A stretch of DNA of 64,000 nt from Demequina pelophila (GCF_000971175.1 NZ_BBLY01000006.1:1-64000); one strand, 5' to 3'; counted from the stretch's first letter, positions 7,563-17,744 are shown. Numbers and translations: made by a program. Notes: generated by a model not told the origin, from the sequence alone.

Positions 7563-8324
7563 TCACCAGTCGTCGGGGCGCTCGACACCGCCGCACGGTG
7601 AGGGCAGCTGGTGTGACACGAAGTCACCGATCGCAAGCCTGCGCCACCAATGCCGACCCGCGCCGTCGCCTGGAAGCCCCCGGAGCCGGCCTGCCGTCGG
7701 CCGCGCAGAAGGGTTGACGTGACCCACCGGCACGACCATCCGCGCGAGGCTCACCGGAAGCGCGAGGTCGCTGTCGTTGCTCACGACCACCGCCGCGTCG
7801 ATCGTGCCTCCGCAGACGTCTGCGGTCAGGTGCGTGGCGACGTTCACATCCGTCCCCTTCTCCTCGAAGGTCCGGAACGAGCCCAGCGCGTAGACCGAGC
7901 CATCGACGTGGTGCTTGGGCCGCAACGCAAGCCACGAGGGTAGCTCCCGCTCCTCCAAGACGTGGGCCCATGGGATGGGCGGCTCCCGCCGCCCCGTGAG
8001 CAGCAGGCCGGACTTCTCGGTGTGGACGTAGTAGCCGAGCTCGAGGAGGAAGTCGTAGCCCTCGTCGCCTGCTCGATACCTGAGCGCGTCGAAATACCGA
8101 CGCTGATCCTGGCTTCCGAGCACGTCGCCCGTGGCACTTCGAGGCGCCGAGCAGTACACGAGCCTCGCCACGTGTGCATCGGGCCACAGCGCACGGTCGA
8201 TGAGCGCATCACAGAGCCCGCCCAGGTCCAGCCACTTCCACGACGCCCCGGCGGGCCCACCCGCAACGAGCGACCGGCCGCCGTAGTAGACGTTGAACGC
8301 ATCGACGTAGATCCCCACTCGCAC
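7563..8324 (-). CDS. NYN-domain (PIN-like) ribonuclease family protein
   Basis: A 253-residue protein of the NYN/DUF88 group, PIN-fold putative RNases. It begins with the first acidic signature (VGIYVDAFNVYYGGRS), has KGTDVNVATHL in the middle and VVVSNDSDLALPV near residue 185, giving the expected set of Asp residues. The C-terminal 50 residues are basic and Trp/Arg-rich and could bind RNA. Its DNA appears less GC-rich than its neighbours and it sits alone between purS and the TRIC gene, so it may have been acquired. The GTG at 8324 follows TAGTCT by 8 bases. Target RNA unknown; some relatives belong to defence loci, but nothing else here supports that. Confidence 0.8.
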   Translation of the reverse strand: MRVGIYVDAFNVYYGGRSLVAGGPAGASWKWLDLGGLCDALIDRALWPDAHVARLVYCSAPRSATGDVLGSQDQRRYFDALRYRAGDEGYDFLLELGYYVHTEKSGLLLTGRREPPIPWAHVLEERELPSWLALRPKHHVDGSVYALGSFRTFEEKGTDVNVATHLTADVCGGTIDAAVVVSNDSDLALPVSLARMVVPVGHVNPSARPTAGRLRGLPGDGAGRHWWRRLAIGDFVSHQLPSPCGGVERPDDW

Positions 8325-8332
8325 GCTTCCCG

Positions 8333-8338
8333 AGACTA
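8333..8338 (-). promoter_or_regulatory. -10 box, NYN gene
   Basis: TAGTCT on the minus strand, 8 bases before the GTG at 8324. Confidence 0.4.
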
Positions 8339-8401
8339 GGGACCGCCACTGACAGTCGGACCGCGGCGTTAGGGTAAGGCGCCCACTTCTTGGAGACGCC
8401 C

Positions 8402-9103
8402 ATGCACCTGCTCGCCGCAGCCACGCCCGACGTGCTCGAGACCGCCCTGGGCGGCCTGCGCATCGTCCTCGAATACGCGGGCACCGTCGCGTTCGCGGTC
8501 TCCGGCGCCGTCGCGGCGAGCCGGCGCCGCATGGACCTGGTGGGGGCCGTGGTCCTCGCGTGCCTGGTCGCCGTGGGCGGGGGGACGATGCGCGACCTCC
8601 TCCTGCGCGAGCCCGTCTTCTGGATGGAGAACCCCACGCTGATCCTGATCGCCGTGGCGACGGCCCTCGCCATCGCGCCGTTCGCGCGGCGGCGGGACCT
8701 GGGCGCGCTGGCCCGCCATCGCATCGTCGAGTACTCGGATGCCGCGGGGCTCGCGATCTTCGTGGTGATCGGCACGGGCATCGCCCTCCACACCGGTGCG
8801 CACCCGGTGGCCGCGGTGATCGTGGGCGTCGCCAACGGCGTGGGCGGCGGCGTGCTGCGCGACCTGTTCGCGGCGCAGGTGCCCGAAGTGTTCTGGAACG
8901 GCCAGCTCTACGCGACCGCCGCGCTGGGCGGTGCCGCGGTGTACGCGATCCTCGACGGGCTGGGGCTCCCGAACGACGTGGTGTTCTGGGTGCCGCTGCT
9001 GGTCATCCTCGCGCTGCGCCTGCTGTCGCTGTGGCTCGGATGGGGCGTACCCACCGTCGCCGTCGTGCAGAAGCGCGAACTCCAGACCGAGTCGCACGCC
9101 TGA
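8402..9103 (+). CDS. TRIC-type channel / UPF0126 membrane protein
   Basis: A 233-residue integral membrane protein built of two repeats of three helices, each with a Gly-rich segment (VAVGGGTMRDLLL and GVANGVGGGVLRDLF). These glycine-rich, arginine-containing kinks are the hallmark of the UPF0126/TRIC family, trimeric cation channels homologous to YicG/YadS. GGAGA stands 5 bases before ATG 8402; a TTG at 8390 is possible but less likely. A TAGGGT -10 box lies near 8370. Ion selectivity in bacteria is uncertain (K+ or small molecules proposed). Confidence 0.88.
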   Translation: MHLLAAATPDVLETALGGLRIVLEYAGTVAFAVSGAVAASRRRMDLVGAVVLACLVAVGGGTMRDLLLREPVFWMENPTLILIAVATALAIAPFARRRDLGALARHRIVEYSDAAGLAIFVVIGTGIALHTGAHPVAAVIVGVANGVGGGVLRDLFAAQVPEVFWNGQLYATAALGGAAVYAILDGLGLPNDVVFWVPLLVILALRLLSLWLGWGVPTVAVVQKRELQTESHA

Positions 9104-9128
9104 GCGCGCGGCCCCGGCGCGACGTTTG

Positions 9129-9216
9129 GCGCCCGGCCCGCCCCTGCTCGGTGCTCAGCGCCCGGCCCGCCCCTGCTCAGTGCTCAGCGCCCGGCCCGCC
9201 CCCTGCCGAGTGCTCC
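9129..9216. repeat. Three tandem 29-30 bp units
   Basis: Units at 9129-9157, 9158-9186 and 9187-9216 share GCGCCCGGCCCGCCCC followed by TGCTCAGTGCTC-like ends. The first two differ at one base and the third is degenerate. They fill the gap between the convergent TRIC and purC genes. Units abut without spacers, so this is not a CRISPR array. Confidence 0.9.
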
Positions 9217-9223
9217 ACCCGGC

Positions 9224-10120
9224 TCAGTGCTTGGCGAGCCGATCGAAGGCCTCGAGGTACCGGTCTCGCGTGCGCGCCACCACGTCCGCCGGCAGCTCCG
9301 GGGGCGGCGCGTCGCCACCCTTGTCCCAGCCCGACTCGGGCGACGTCAGCCAGTCGCGCACGAACTGCTTGTCGTAGCTGGGCTGGGCGCGGCCCGGCTC
9401 CCACTGGTCGGCGGGCCAGAACCGGGAGCTGTCGGGGGTGAGGACCTCGTCGCCCAGGACGATGCGGCCCTCGCCGTCGCGGCCGAACTCGAACTTGGTG
9501 TCCGCGAGGATGATGCCCTTCGCGGCGGCGATCTCGTGAGCGCGGGCATACAGCGCCAGGGTGAGGTCGCGGAGGGCGGTCGCGTCCTCCTCGCCGATCA
9601 GCGCGACCACCGCGTCGAAGTCGACGTTCTCGTCGTGCTCGCCCACCTCGGCCTTGGTGGCGGGCGTGAAGATGGGCTCCGGCAGGCGCGAGCCGTCCTC
9701 GAGTCCGGGCGGAAGCGGGATGCCGCAGACCGTGCCGGACTCCCGGTACTCAGCGAGCCCCGAGCCCGTGAGGTAGCCGCGGGCGACGCACTCGACGGGG
9801 AACATGTCGAGCCGTCGGCACACCATTGCGCGCCCCTGCACCGCGGCCGGGATGGGCGCCTCGACGGTGTGGTTGGGGACGATGTCCTCGACCTGGTCGA
9901 ACCACCACAGGCTCAGCCCGGTGAGGATGCCGCCCTTGCCGGGGATCTCTGTGGGCAGCACCCAGTCGTAGGCGCTGATGCGGTCGCTCGCGACCACGAG
10001 CACCACGTCGCCTCGGGGGTGCGGCTCGACGGGCTCGTAGAGGTCGCGGACCTTGCCCGAGTAGACGTGGCGCCAGCCGTCAAGCTCGGGCGCCGTGGGC
10101 GGCGTGGCGTGGCCCGGCAT
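9224..10120 (-). CDS. purC: SAICAR synthetase
   Basis: Phosphoribosylaminoimidazole-succinocarboxamide synthase of 298 residues, which joins aspartate to CAIR with ATP in purine synthesis. Recognised by [11 protein letters not shown] at the N-terminus, [21 protein letters not shown] and the ADTKFEFG active-site region. ATG at 10120 overlaps the purD stop (TGATG), so purD and purC form one translationally coupled operon. Full family length. Confidence 0.97.
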   Translation of the reverse strand: MPGHATPPTAPELDGWRHVYSGKVRDLYEPVEPHPRGDVVLVVASDRISAYDWVLPTEIPGKGGILTGLSLWWFDQVEDIVPNHTVEAPIPAAVQGRAMVCRRLDMFPVECVARGYLTGSGLAEYRESGTVCGIPLPPGLEDGSRLPEPIFTPATKAEVGEHDENVDFDAVVALIGEEDATALRDLTLALYARAHEIAAAKGIILADTKFEFGRDGEGRIVLGDEVLTPDSSRFWPADQWEPGRAQPSYDKQFVRDWLTSPESGWDKGGDAPPPELPADVVARTRDRYLEAFDRLAKH

Positions 10121-11418
10121 CAGGCGCCCAGCAGGTCCTCGCCGGCGGCGGCGCGCTCGGCGATGTCGGTGCGGTGGTGCGAGCCCTCGAGGCGGATCTC
10201 CTCGACGCCCTGGTAGGCGCGCTCGCGCGCCTCGGCCAGGTCCGCGCCGAGCGCGGTGACACTCAGGACGCGGCCGCCGTTGCTGACCAGCGTGCCGTCC
10301 GCGTCGCGCGCGGTGCCGGCATGGAGGACGTGGACGGTCTCGACGGCCTCGGCGCCCTCGATGCCCTCGATCGGGTCGCCCTTGCGCGGGCTCGCCGGGT
10401 AGTGCTGGGCGGCGACGACCACGGTGACCGCGGCATCGTTCTTCCACTCCAGGGGAGGGATCTCCGCCAGGCGGCCCTGGGCGGCCGCGAGCAGAACGCC
10501 GGCGAGCGGGGTGGCGAGGCGCGCGAGCACCACCTGGGTCTCGGGGTCGCCGAAGCGGGCGTTGAACTCGACCACGCGCGTGCCCTTCGAGGTGAGCGCG
10601 AGGCCGCAGTAGAGGACGCCGACGAAAGGGGTGCCGCGCCGGGCCATCTCGTCGACCGTGGGCTGGGCGACGGTGCGCACCACCTCGTCGACCAGGCCCT
10701 CCGGTGCCCACGGCAGCGGGGTGTACGCGCCCATGCCGCCGGTGTTGGGGCCCGCGTCGCCGTCGTGGGCGCGCTTGAAGTCCTGCGCGGGCTGGAGCGG
10801 GACCACCGTGGTGCCGTCGCACAGGCAGAACAGGCTCACCTCGGGGCCGTCGAGGAAGTCCTCGACGACGATGCGTCCGCCGGCGTCGAGGATCGCGTTG
10901 CCGTGAGCCTGCGCCTCGGCCCGGTCGGAGGTGACGACGACGCCCTTGCCGGCCGCGAGGCCGTCGTCCTTGACCACGTGCGGCGCACCGAAGGCGTCGA
11001 GCGCCTCCTCGAGCTGCTGCGGGGTCTCGCAGACGCGGGGTTCGGCGGTGGGGACGTTCGCTGCGGCCATGACCTCCTTGGCGAAGGCCTTGGACCCCTC
11101 GAGCATGGCGGCCTCGCCGCTCGGACCGAAGACCGGGATGCCCGCGGCGCGCAACGCATCCGCGACGCCGGCGACCAGGGGCGCCTCGGGGCCGACCACC
11201 ACCAGGTCCGCCTTCACCGCGGCTGCGAGCGCCGCGACGGCGGTCCCGTCGAGGGGATCGACGCCGTGGAGGGTCGAGGGGCGGCCGGCGTGGGTGCTCA
11301 GCGTCGCGATGCCGGGGTTGCCGGGCGCCGCGTGAAGCTGGGTGACGGCCGGGTCGAGGGAGAGTGCGCGGGCCAGGGCGTGCTCGCGCGCGCCGGTGCC
11401 GATGAGGAGGACGATCAC
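10120..11418 (-). CDS. purD: Phosphoribosylamine-glycine ligase
   Basis: GAR synthetase, 432 residues, the second step of purine synthesis. It has the N-terminal [10 protein letters not shown] dinucleotide-like loop, the ATP-grasp segment [16 protein letters not shown] and [11 protein letters not shown] further on. The GTG at 11418 is chosen because the conserved IVLLIGTG start follows directly and TAGACT lies 7 bases upstream; longer in-frame starts up to 11709 run into non-coding repeats. First gene of purD-purC. Confidence 0.96.
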   Translation of the reverse strand: MIVLLIGTGAREHALARALSLDPAVTQLHAAPGNPGIATLSTHAGRPSTLHGVDPLDGTAVAALAAAVKADLVVVGPEAPLVAGVADALRAAGIPVFGPSGEAAMLEGSKAFAKEVMAAANVPTAEPRVCETPQQLEEALDAFGAPHVVKDDGLAAGKGVVVTSDRAEAQAHGNAILDAGGRIVVEDFLDGPEVSLFCLCDGTTVVPLQPAQDFKRAHDGDAGPNTGGMGAYTPLPWAPEGLVDEVVRTVAQPTVDEMARRGTPFVGVLYCGLALTSKGTRVVEFNARFGDPETQVVLARLATPLAGVLLAAAQGRLAEIPPLEWKNDAAVTVVVAAQHYPASPRKGDPIEGIEGAEAVETVHVLHAGTARDADGTLVSNGGRVLSVTALGADLAEARERAYQGVEEIRLEGSHHRTDIAERAAAGEDLLGA

Positions 11419-11425
11419 GCGAGCG

Positions 11426-11431
11426 AGTCTA
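11426..11431 (-). promoter_or_regulatory. -10 box, leaderless purDC
   Basis: TAGACT on the minus strand, 7 bases before the GTG of purD. Confidence 0.55.
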
Positions 11432-11642
11432 GTCAGCGCGGTCGCCCGCTCCCGCCCCGGTCCGGTCCTGGCGCCGCCGGCCCGCCTGCGGCCCTCGCGC
11501 CGCCGCCCCGCTCTGCCTCCCAAGTGGGGCCCTCGCCCTGCCGGCGCGCTCCACTCGTCTCGCTCCGGCTCTCGCACTGCCGCCACGTTCCGGCTCTCGC
11601 CCCGCCGCCCCACTTGCGGCGCGGGGAGACCATCACTCTTTC

Positions 11643-11755
11643 CGCGTTCTACAGCCTGCGCTGAAACAGGCGCCGAAATGCGGAGGTTCCAAGCGGATCG
11701 CCCGTTCACGGCGCGGCCGAGCCGAGCCCTGTTTCAGCCCACGGTGTAGAACGCG
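11643..11755. repeat. Inverted-repeat element, 28-bp arms
   Basis: Arms 11643-11670 and 11728-11755 match at 25 of 28 positions when one is reverse-complemented (outer CGCGTTCTACA and inner GCTGAAACAGG are perfect, with three mismatches between). They enclose 57 bases that are less GC-rich than the surroundings. It is too short to encode anything; a MITE-like or REP-like element or a structured RNA is possible. Confidence 0.85.
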
Positions 11756-11775
11756 AATCGAAGAAGGTCTCCCTC

Positions 11776-11879
11776 GCGTCGGACGCGGTGGCTCCGGTGG
11801 CGCGTCGGACGCGGTGGCTCCGGTGGCGCGCTGGACGTGGTGGTTTCTGCGGCACGTTGGACACGGCGACTCCGGCGGT
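11776..11879. repeat. Four tandem 26-bp units
   Basis: Units start at 11776, 11802, 11828 and 11854. The first two are identical (beginning GCGTCGGACGCGGTGG), the third and fourth drift. A 26-base period is not a multiple of three, which argues against a coding role. Confidence 0.9.
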
Positions 11880-11996
11880 CCCGGTGATCGCGGCAGCTCC
11901 GGCGCCTGCGGCGGAGGGGGCGAGTGCAGCGACAGCGCCCGGACTATCCACAGCCCGGACCGCGACGCCCCGCACCGTCCTACCGTGGAACGCATC

Positions 11997-12290
11997 ATGA
12001 CCACGGACGACATCTTCGGAGCACTCGCGCACCCCGCACGGCGCGCGATGCTCGAGTGGCTGGTCCCCGGCCCGACCCACGCGGGCGACCTGGGCGCCTC
12101 CGCGATGGCGAACTTCGGCATCTCGGCCTCGCGCGCGTCCCAGCACCTCAGGGTGCTCACGGATGCGGGATTGATCGACTACCGGCCCGACGGCACGTGG
12201 CGCGTCTATTTCACCTGCGCGGGCGCGGGCGAGGGCCTGGTCGACTGGCTGGAGGAGGTGAGGCTCAGCGGGCGTGGAGCAGGTCGTTGA
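11997..12290 (+). CDS. ArsR-family winged-helix regulator
   Basis: A 97-residue helix-turn-helix protein of the ArsR/SmtB group without obvious metal cysteines. [18 protein letters not shown] is the typical N-terminus, [25 protein letters not shown] the recognition helix and wing start, and the protein ends in an acidic/basic tail. Members lacking the metal motif often regulate neighbouring SRPBCC (AHSA1) genes, but none is adjacent here. The ATG follows TACCGT by 10 bases with GGAA in between. Its last 26 bases overlap the end of purA on the other strand. Confidence 0.82.
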   Translation: MTTDDIFGALAHPARRAMLEWLVPGPTHAGDLGASAMANFGISASRASQHLRVLTDAGLIDYRPDGTWRVYFTCAGAGEGLVDWLEEVRLSGRGAGR

Positions 12291-13557
12291 TCTGGATGAC
12301 CTCGTCGCGGCCCGGGCCCACGCCAATGGTCGAGATGCGGCAGTCCGACAACTCCTCGACGGCCTTGACGTAGTCCTGCGCCGCCTGCGGCAGGTCGGAG
12401 AACTCACGGCAGCCGGAGATGTCCTCGGTCCAGCCGGGGAACGACTCGTACACGGGCTTCGCCGCCGCGAACGCCGCCTGGTCCAGCGGCAGGTCCTGGT
12501 AGCGGACTCCGTCGACCTCGTAGTTCACGCACACCGGGATCTCCTCGATGCCGGTGAGGACGTCGAGCTTGGTGAGCACGATGTCCGTGAGCCCGTTGAT
12601 GCGCGACGCGAAGCGCGTGATGACCGCGTCGTACCAGCCGCAGCGGCGCGGGCGGCCCGTGGTGGTGCCGAACTCGTGACCCACGTCGCGCAGGCGGTCG
12701 CCCCACTGGTCGTGAAGCTCGGTGGGCATGGGGCCCTCGCCCACGCGGGTGGTGTAGGCCTTCGCGATGCCGATGACGGAGTCGATGCGGGTGGGGCCCA
12801 CTCCCGAGCCGGTGCAGGCGCCGCCGGCGGTCGCGGAGGACGAGGTGACGAACGGGTAGGTGCCGTGGTCGACGTCGAGCATGGTCGCCTGACCGCCCTC
12901 GAACAGGACCGTGTCGCCCTCGTCGAGCGCGTTGTTGAGCACCAGCGACGTGTCGGCGACGTGCGGCTCGAGGCGGTCGCGGTAGGCGAGCAGCTCGTCG
13001 GCCACCTCGTCGACGCCGATCGCGCGGCGGTTGTAGACCTTGACGAGCAGGTGGTTCTTGGCGACGAGCGCGCCCTCGATCTTGTCGCGCAGCAGCGCCT
13101 CGTCGAAGAGGTCGCCCACGCGGATGCCCAGGCGGTTGATCTTGTCGGCGTACGCCGGGCCGATGCCGCGCCCGGTGGTGCCGATCTTGCGCTTGCCCAG
13201 GAAGCGCTCGGTGACGTTGTCGAGCGTGCGGGCGTACGGCGCGATGATGTGCGCCGCGTTGGAGACCAGCAGGTCGGAGGTGTCGACGCCGCGCTCGGCG
13301 AGCCCGTCGAGCTCCTCGAACAGCACGCGCAGGTCCACGACGACGCCGTTGCCGATCACGGGCGTGCAGCCGGGGGTGAGGATGCCGGAGGGCAGCAGGT
13401 GGAGGGCGAACTTCTGGTCGCCGATCACCACGGTGTGGCCGGCGTTGTTGCCGCCGTTGAACTTCACCACGTAGTCGACGCGCGAGCCGAGCAGGTCCGT
13501 GGCCTTGCCCTTGCCCTCGTCGCCCCACTGGGCTCCGACGATCACCGCTCCGGGCAT
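12265..13557 (-). CDS. purA: Adenylosuccinate synthetase
   Basis: A 430-residue enzyme converting IMP and aspartate to adenylosuccinate with GTP, the first committed step to AMP. Motifs are [12 protein letters not shown] (GTP loop), NGGNNAGHT and [18 protein letters not shown] at 13557 is preceded by GAGGGGAGGG. The -10 box TAGCAT lies at 13619-13624. The 3' end overlaps the ArsR gene by 26 bases, tail to tail. Confidence 0.97.
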   Translation of the reverse strand: MPGAVIVGAQWGDEGKGKATDLLGSRVDYVVKFNGGNNAGHTVVIGDQKFALHLLPSGILTPGCTPVIGNGVVVDLRVLFEELDGLAERGVDTSDLLVSNAAHIIAPYARTLDNVTERFLGKRKIGTTGRGIGPAYADKINRLGIRVGDLFDEALLRDKIEGALVAKNHLLVKVYNRRAIGVDEVADELLAYRDRLEPHVADTSLVLNNALDEGDTVLFEGGQATMLDVDHGTYPFVTSSSATAGGACTGSGVGPTRIDSVIGIAKAYTTRVGEGPMPTELHDQWGDRLRDVGHEFGTTTGRPRRCGWYDAVITRFASRINGLTDIVLTKLDVLTGIEEIPVCVNYEVDGVRYQDLPLDQAAFAAAKPVYESFPGWTEDISGCREFSDLPQAAQDYVKAVEELSDCRISTIGVGPGRDEVIQINDLLHAR

Positions 13558-13688
13558 GATGCCCTCCCCTCGCCCGGTACCCCCGGGCCACTCAGTGCGG
13601 GGCGTGCCGCCCCAGAAAATGCTATCGGCCGATGCGCCGCCCGCCTGGAGCACGACGCCCCCGACACGTGCATCGGCGCCGAACGTGC

Positions 13689-13724
13689 GGAGGCCCCCAC
13701 GGTCGCGCGACCGAGGGGGCCTCC
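13689..13724 (-). terminator. Terminator of fba
   Basis: GGAGGCCCCC (13689-13698) pairs perfectly with GGGGGCCTCC (13715-13724), and the inner 7 bases CGGTCGC/GCGACCG extend the stem. It lies 17 bases after the aldolase stop. No T-run follows. Confidence 0.8.
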
Positions 13725-13740
13725 CCAGCGATCAAACTGG

Positions 13741-14760
<1,020 letters not shown>

Positions 14761-14869
14761 GGGTTGCTCCTGACATTCACTTGTGCGGATGGAACCGCAA
14801 GCCATTGTGTCAGACATCACCCAGCACCGTCGCGCGAAGGTCCTAGTGCGACGGGGGATCCCGGGACCT

Positions 14870-15610
14870 CTAGCCGAGGTGGCCCGAGGCCACGTCCGCG
14901 TGCTGCCGGACCCACGCGTGCATGGCGATCGCGGCGGCCGCGCCGGCGTTGATCGAGCGCGTCGATCCGTACTGGCCGATCGCCAGCGTGGCGACGGCGG
15001 CCTCCCGCATCGCGTCCGACAGCCCTACGGACTCCTGCCCGAACACCAGCACGCACTCGCGCGGCAGGTCGAACGTCTCGAGCGGGACGGAGCCGGGCAG
15101 GTTGTCGATCCCGATCACGGGCAGGGCCGATGCGCGGGCCCAGTCGGCGAGGTCCCCCACCGTGGGATGGTGGCGGACGTGCTGGTAGCGGTCGGTGACC
15201 ATGGCGCCCCGGCGGTTCCAGCGGCGGTTGCCCACGATGTGCACCTCCGCGGCGAGGAACGCGTTCGCCGTGCGGACCACCGAGCCGATGTTGAGGTCGT
15301 GCTGCCAGTTCTCGATCGCGACGTGGAAGGGATGGCGGCGGGTGTCGAGGTCCGCGACGATCGCCTCGTGGCGCCAGTAGCGGTAGCGGTCGACCACGTT
15401 GCGGCGGTCGCCGTGCTCGAGCAGCTCGGGGTCGTAGCGCGCCTCGGTGGGCCACTCCCCCGGCCAGGGGCCGGCCCCGTGCGCGGGCGCCTGGTCGGCC
15501 TCGCGATCGACGGCCTGGTCGGCCTCGCGATCGGCGGCGTGGTCGGCCTCGCGATCGGTGGCCGCGTCGGCGCCCGACCCGGCCCGAGCATCGTCCCCCG
15601 GGGTGCTCAC
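14870..15610 (-). CDS. SpoU/TrmH-family RNA 2'-O-methyltransferase
   Basis: A 246-residue SPOUT methyltransferase for tRNA or rRNA. The catalytic domain (about residues 90-246) has LNIGSVVRTANAF (motif 1), LVFGQESVGLS (motif 2) and GSTRSINAGAAAAIAMHAW (motif 3, the knotted SAM site). The first 60 or so residues are a non-conserved charged tail with three copies of an 8-residue unit (DREADQA-like). The GTG at 15610 overlaps the permease stop (GTGA), making it third in an operon with the ABC exporter. Target nucleotide unknown. Confidence 0.88.
   Translation of the reverse strand: MSTPGDDARAGSGADAATDREADHAADREADQAVDREADQAPAHGAGPWPGEWPTEARYDPELLEHGDRRNVVDRYRYWRHEAIVADLDTRRHPFHVAIENWQHDLNIGSVVRTANAFLAAEVHIVGNRRWNRRGAMVTDRYQHVRHHPTVGDLADWARASALPVIGIDNLPGSVPLETFDLPRECVLVFGQESVGLSDAMREAAVATLAIGQYGSTRSINAGAAAAIAMHAWVRQHADVASGHLG
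15491..15562 (-). repeat. Three 24-bp in-frame repeats in the methyltransferase tail
   Basis: Units at 15491-15514, 15515-15538 and 15539-15562 share TGGTCGGCCTCGCGATCG and encode DREAD(Q/H)A plus one variable residue on the minus strand. They are in frame and do not interrupt the catalytic domain. Confidence 0.92.
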
Positions 15611-16806
15611 CGCCCCTTCCCCGCCTTCCACGCGCCCACGACCTTCATGCGCTGCGAGGTGTTGAGGACGGAGCCGGCGTAGAGGCGCGCGCCCACGCCC
15701 ACGAGCGCGACGGCCGTGGCGGCGACGATGGCGAGCGCGACCCACGGCTCCCACGCGGCGGCGTCTCCCGAGGCGACGCGGCCGGGCATGATGAGCGGCG
15801 CGCTGAGCGGCACGTAGGACAGCACCCTGCGCGCGGGGCTCTCCTCGAGCAGGAACACCGAGGCGAAGAACGGGATCATCACCGCGAGCTGCACGTACAG
15901 CGTGGTGGACTGCAGGTCCTCGACGCGTGCGGCGAGAGAGCCGGCGACGGCCCAGACGCTCGCGAGCATGAAGAACCCGAGGACGAAGAACGCGAGGAAC
16001 CAGCCGCTCGCGCCGATCGCCTGGTTGACGATGTCGCTGGCCCCGGTGAGCTGGGCGCCCAGCAGGCCCGCGCCCACGATGAGGATCACCTGGCCGATCG
16101 CCATGATGCCGTTGCCCAGCACCTTGCCGGCGAGCAGCCAGCGCACGGGCAGCGCGGCGACGAGGATCTCGACCACGCGCGACTGCTTCTCCTCGACCAC
16201 GGACTGCGCGATCGCGATGCCGAACGTCAGCACGGTGAAGTAGAAGAGGAAGCCGAAGACCATGCCCAGCAGCTCCGGCGGCACGGCGAAGTCGGGCGAC
16301 TCCTCGAGCGTGTCGACGCGGGGCGCGGGCGGGCTGGTGAGCGCGGCGACCTGGTCGGAGGTGAGCCCGGCCTCGTCCGCGACGGCCTGGGCGGCGAGCG
16401 CGGACGATGCGGCGGTCACCAGGTTGCGCACGTCCCCCGCCACGCCGGTGCGGCCGGTGAGGACGACGACGCCGCCGTCGAGGGAGACGGCCGCGTCGAC
16501 GGACTCGTCGCCGAGCGCCGCGACGGGGTCGGCGGTGTCGACGATGGTGAGGTCCGCCCGCGGGAGGCCGGGCGGGCGCTCGTCGGCGCCGCCGATCGCG
16601 GCGGCCGCCTCGGCCACCGGGCGGGCCTCGGCCGTGGCCGCCACCGTGTAGGTCGACGTGCCGCCGCTGATGAGGGCGGGGATGGCGATCGCCGCGACGA
16701 TGATGAGGACGAACACCACGGTCGAGGCGATGAACGCCTTGTCGCGCAGCTTCACGCCGATCTCGCGACCGGCGACGATGCGCACCAGATCCGAACGGGA
16801 CGTCAT
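15607..16806 (-). CDS. ABC-2 type transporter permease (NatB-like)
   Basis: A 399-residue membrane subunit of an ABC-2 exporter. It begins with IVAGREIGVKLRDKAF, one transmembrane helix, then a 160-residue extracytoplasmic domain and five or so more helices (for example VFGFLFYFTVLTFGIAIAQSVVEEKQSRVVEIL, a family-typical junction). It would transport Na+ or a small amphiphile with the ATPase next door, as proposed for NatAB/YhaP-like systems. ATG at 16806 overlaps the ATPase stop (TGATG). Confidence 0.87.
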   Translation of the reverse strand: MTSRSDLVRIVAGREIGVKLRDKAFIASTVVFVLIIVAAIAIPALISGGTSTYTVAATAEARPVAEAAAAIGGADERPPGLPRADLTIVDTADPVAALGDESVDAAVSLDGGVVVLTGRTGVAGDVRNLVTAASSALAAQAVADEAGLTSDQVAALTSPPAPRVDTLEESPDFAVPPELLGMVFGFLFYFTVLTFGIAIAQSVVEEKQSRVVEILVAALPVRWLLAGKVLGNGIMAIGQVILIVGAGLLGAQLTGASDIVNQAIGASGWFLAFFVLGFFMLASVWAVAGSLAARVEDLQSTTLYVQLAVMIPFFASVFLLEESPARRVLSYVPLSAPLIMPGRVASGDAAAWEPWVALAIVAATAVALVGVGARLYAGSVLNTSQRMKVVGAWKAGKGR

Positions 16807-17699
16807 CGGGTCACCTCCGCGAACAGGTCGGACAGCGAGGGCAGCGCCCTCGAGAAGTGGGTCACGGGACCTGCGGCCTGGGCCGCGGCGAGCACCGCCT
16901 GCGGATCGGTCGCTTCGTCGAGCTCGAGGACCGTGCCGCGGGCGTCCGCCTCGAGCACCGTGGCGCCGATGAGGTCCGGTCGCCACGTGGGCGAGCCGTC
17001 GACGGCGACGCGGTAGCGCCGGCCCGCGCGCTCCTCGCGCAGCGCCTGCGCCTCGCCCGCGGCGACGATCCGGCCCTGGTGGATGAGCACCAGGTCGTCG
17101 CACAGGCGCTCGACCAGGTCGAGCTGGTGGCTGGAGAACAGCACGGGCACGCCGGCGGCGGCCCGCTCGCGCAGGCGCTCGGCCATCGCGTCCATCGCGA
17201 TGGGGTCGAGGCCGGAGAAGGGCTCGTCGAGGATGAGCAGGTCCGGGTGGTGAATGAGCGAGGCGGCCACCTGGACGCGCTGCTGGTTGCCCAGGGACAG
17301 GGTGTGGAGCACGTCGTCGGCGCGGTCGTCGACACCCAGGTCCTCGAGCAGCGCGTGCGCGCGGCGCTCGGCCTCGGCCTTGTCGACGCCGAGGACGCGT
17401 CCCAGGTAGACCAGCTGGTCGGCGACCCTCATCTTGGGATAGAGGCCGCGCTCCTCGGGCATGTAGCCGATGCGCCGACGCACCTCGAGCGTGAGCGGCG
17501 CCCCGCCGAAGGTGACCTCGCCCGCGTCCGGGCGCATGACCCCCACGACCGCGCGCATCGTGGTCGTCTTGCCCGCGCCGTTGGCGCCGATGAAGCCGGT
17601 CAGCCGCCCGGGCCGCACGTCGAAGGAGACGCCGTCGAGGGCCCTGCGGTCCCCGAAGGAGTGGGTGAGCCCGCGGATGCTCAGCGTCGAATCGTTCAC
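16803..17699 (-). CDS. ABC transporter ATP-binding protein (NatA-like)
   Basis: A 298-residue ATPase with Walker A GANGAGKTT, signature LSLGNQQRVQVA, Walker B LLILDEPFSGLDP and the His switch SSHQLDLVERL. The last 80 residues form the extra domain common in NatA/DrrA-type exporters. The GTG at 17699 follows TAGGCT by 7 bases (leaderless). First gene of the operon ATPase-permease-methyltransferase. Confidence 0.93.
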   Translation of the reverse strand: MNDSTLSIRGLTHSFGDRRALDGVSFDVRPGRLTGFIGANGAGKTTTMRAVVGVMRPDAGEVTFGGAPLTLEVRRRIGYMPEERGLYPKMRVADQLVYLGRVLGVDKAEAERRAHALLEDLGVDDRADDVLHTLSLGNQQRVQVAASLIHHPDLLILDEPFSGLDPIAMDAMAERLRERAAAGVPVLFSSHQLDLVERLCDDLVLIHQGRIVAAGEAQALREERAGRRYRVAVDGSPTWRPDLIGATVLEADARGTVLELDEATDPQAVLAAAQAAGPVTHFSRALPSLSDLFAEVTR

Positions 17700-17706
17700 G
17701 CGCTCG

Positions 17707-17712
17707 AGCCTA
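17707..17712 (-). promoter_or_regulatory. -10 box, leaderless ABC operon
   Basis: TAGGCT on the minus strand, 7 bases before the GTG at 17699. Confidence 0.55.
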
Positions 17713-17744
17713 TCGGCGGGCCCCGCCCGACCTTCCGGGACCCC

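Larger units (their letters stand above)
11419..11996. other. 578-base repeat-rich gap
   Basis: No gene is supported between purD and the ArsR gene. The part 11440-11640 is a C/G-rich stretch with many near-repeats of CGCCGCC and CTCTCGC. 11643-11755 is a long inverted repeat and 11776-11879 four tandem 26-base units (both listed). The open frames across it have no conserved residues and are broken up by the repeats. Confidence 0.7.

Noticed and set aside
9129-9216. CRISPR array
   Set aside because: Units abut directly with no spacers, only three copies, no cas genes.
11643-11755. Complete insertion sequence
   Set aside because: 113 bases cannot encode a transposase and no target duplication is evident.
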